DNA from: Alloprevotella sp.
GTDB taxonomy: Bacteria; Bacteroidota; Bacteroidia; Bacteroidales; Bacteroidaceae
Direction: 5' to 3'
Assembly: GCA_017477205.1 (NCBI GenBank)
Contig: JAFUXE010000065.1
Location: 1-9,919 of the forward strand
DNA length: 9,919 nucleotides
This document shows, in pieces, positions 7,518-9,919 of this stretch. The stretch's first letter is position 1; each line of letters begins with the position of its first letter. Below the pieces are notes generated by a model that was not told the DNA's origin, made no database searches, and was given only the letters and a program-made list of their open reading frames with translations. The translations under genes were made by a program, and so were the position numbers.

Positions 7518-7531
7518 GGGGACTTGTCCCC
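7518..7531. promoter_or_regulatory. GGGGAC-TT-GTCCCC dyad, possible operator
   Basis: A perfect 6-bp inverted repeat with a 2-base spacer lies about 20 bp upstream of the candidate permease -33 element. The 2-base centre is too tight for a full RNA hairpin, which suits a protein-binding dyad better than a terminator. No regulator in the window can be matched to it. Confidence 0.3.
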
Positions 7532-7537
7532 GCCATT

Positions 7538-7560
7538 CGCGCGTACGTGCGTGTATATAT
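7538..7560. repeat. 23-bp alternating pyrimidine-purine tract
   Basis: From 7538 to 7560 every base alternates pyrimidine and purine: CG repeats, then TACGTGCG, then TG and TA steps. Such tracts are known to favour left-handed Z-DNA under negative supercoiling, here between two divergent promoters. A second, 15-bp alternating tract lies at 7731-7745. Function is not shown. Confidence 0.4.
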
Positions 7561-7730
7561 TATATTGTGCGTAACAAGATGAGACAAACCGCTGCACAGC
7601 CTGCGTCGCGCTTTTGTGCCTGTATTTGTACTTATATTTTTATAAACTTCTTGCAGGCTTAACGTTTTGAAACACAACAGATACAGTTTTTACATTACTT
7701 CACAAAATTACTTTTTCCTTTAACAGATGT

Positions 7731-7760
7731 TATGTGTGCGCGTGTTTTTATATATCTTTG
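7731..7760 (+). promoter_or_regulatory. Bacteroidetes-type promoter of the GH97 gene
   Basis: TATCTTTG at 7753-7760 matches TAnnTTTG completely. At 7731-7734, 18 bases upstream, TATG matches the -33 TTTG at three of four positions. Transcription should start near 7764-7769, giving a leader of about 40 bases with no Shine-Dalgarno site, as is common in this phylum. The spacer contains most of a 15-bp alternating TG/CG tract (7731-7745). Confidence 0.6.
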
Positions 7761-7775
7761 CGGCCGAATTGCTAA

Positions 7776-9919
<2,144 letters not shown>

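Noticed and set aside
6558..7574. 338-codon plus-strand frame opposite the permease gene
   Set aside because: It is antisense to the permease and is a low-complexity Asp/Glu/His/Gly-rich product, an artefact of high-GC membrane-protein codons.
7577..7720. Possible tRNA or structured RNA in the divergent intergenic region
   Set aside because: I find no acceptor stem, anticodon arm or TTC loop. The only long-range pairing is 7 bp around a 48-base AT-rich loop.

Overview
The window looks like chromosomal DNA of a fairly GC-rich member of the Bacteroidales. A Prevotella-like organism is plausible, but the sequence alone does not fix the genus. The evidence is a SusC/SusD outer-membrane pair, a GH97 enzyme of the SusB type, lipoproteins with acidic residues after the lipobox cysteine, Bacteroidetes-type promoters (TTTG, about 19 bp, TAnnTTTG), and mostly absent Shine-Dalgarno sites.

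Layout. (1) Positions 54-5940, minus strand: a compact three-gene glycan-uptake operon, read as susC-like (2968-5940), susD-like (1411-2946), then an unrecognised lipoprotein that is probably a surface glycan-binding protein (109-1389). Both gene junctions are 21 bp. The operon has a good promoter at 6029-6059 and is closed by a perfect 12-bp hairpin at 54-82. No glycoside hydrolase or regulator lies inside it. (2) Positions 6257-7460, minus strand: a two-gene unit of a TauE/SafE-family permease followed one base later by a small DUF1634 membrane protein. Its role is probably sulfur-compound or other small-anion export, unrelated to glycan uptake. (3) Positions 7461-7805: a divergent intergenic region holding a plus-strand promoter, candidate minus-strand promoter elements, a GGGGAC/GTCCCC dyad and two alternating pyrimidine-purine tracts. 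(4) 7806 to the right edge, plus strand: a GH97 alpha-glucosidase (SusB type), cut by the window edge shortly before its C-terminus.

How the genes may work together: SusC and SusD form a lidded outer-membrane importer, and the third lipoprotein probably helps capture the glycan at the surface. The GH97 enzyme, in the periplasm, would release glucose from alpha-glucan oligosaccharides. Whether the GH97 gene serves this SusC/D pair, or belongs to a starch locus continuing to the right, cannot be decided here, because the permease unit separates them and they are divergently transcribed.

No clearly new biological system is visible. The most worthwhile leads are the unrecognised third lipoprotein, two back-to-back micro-ORFs ending on the susC start codon, the near-leaderless permease transcript suggested by its promoter, and an AT-rich palindromic island inside the GH97 gene.
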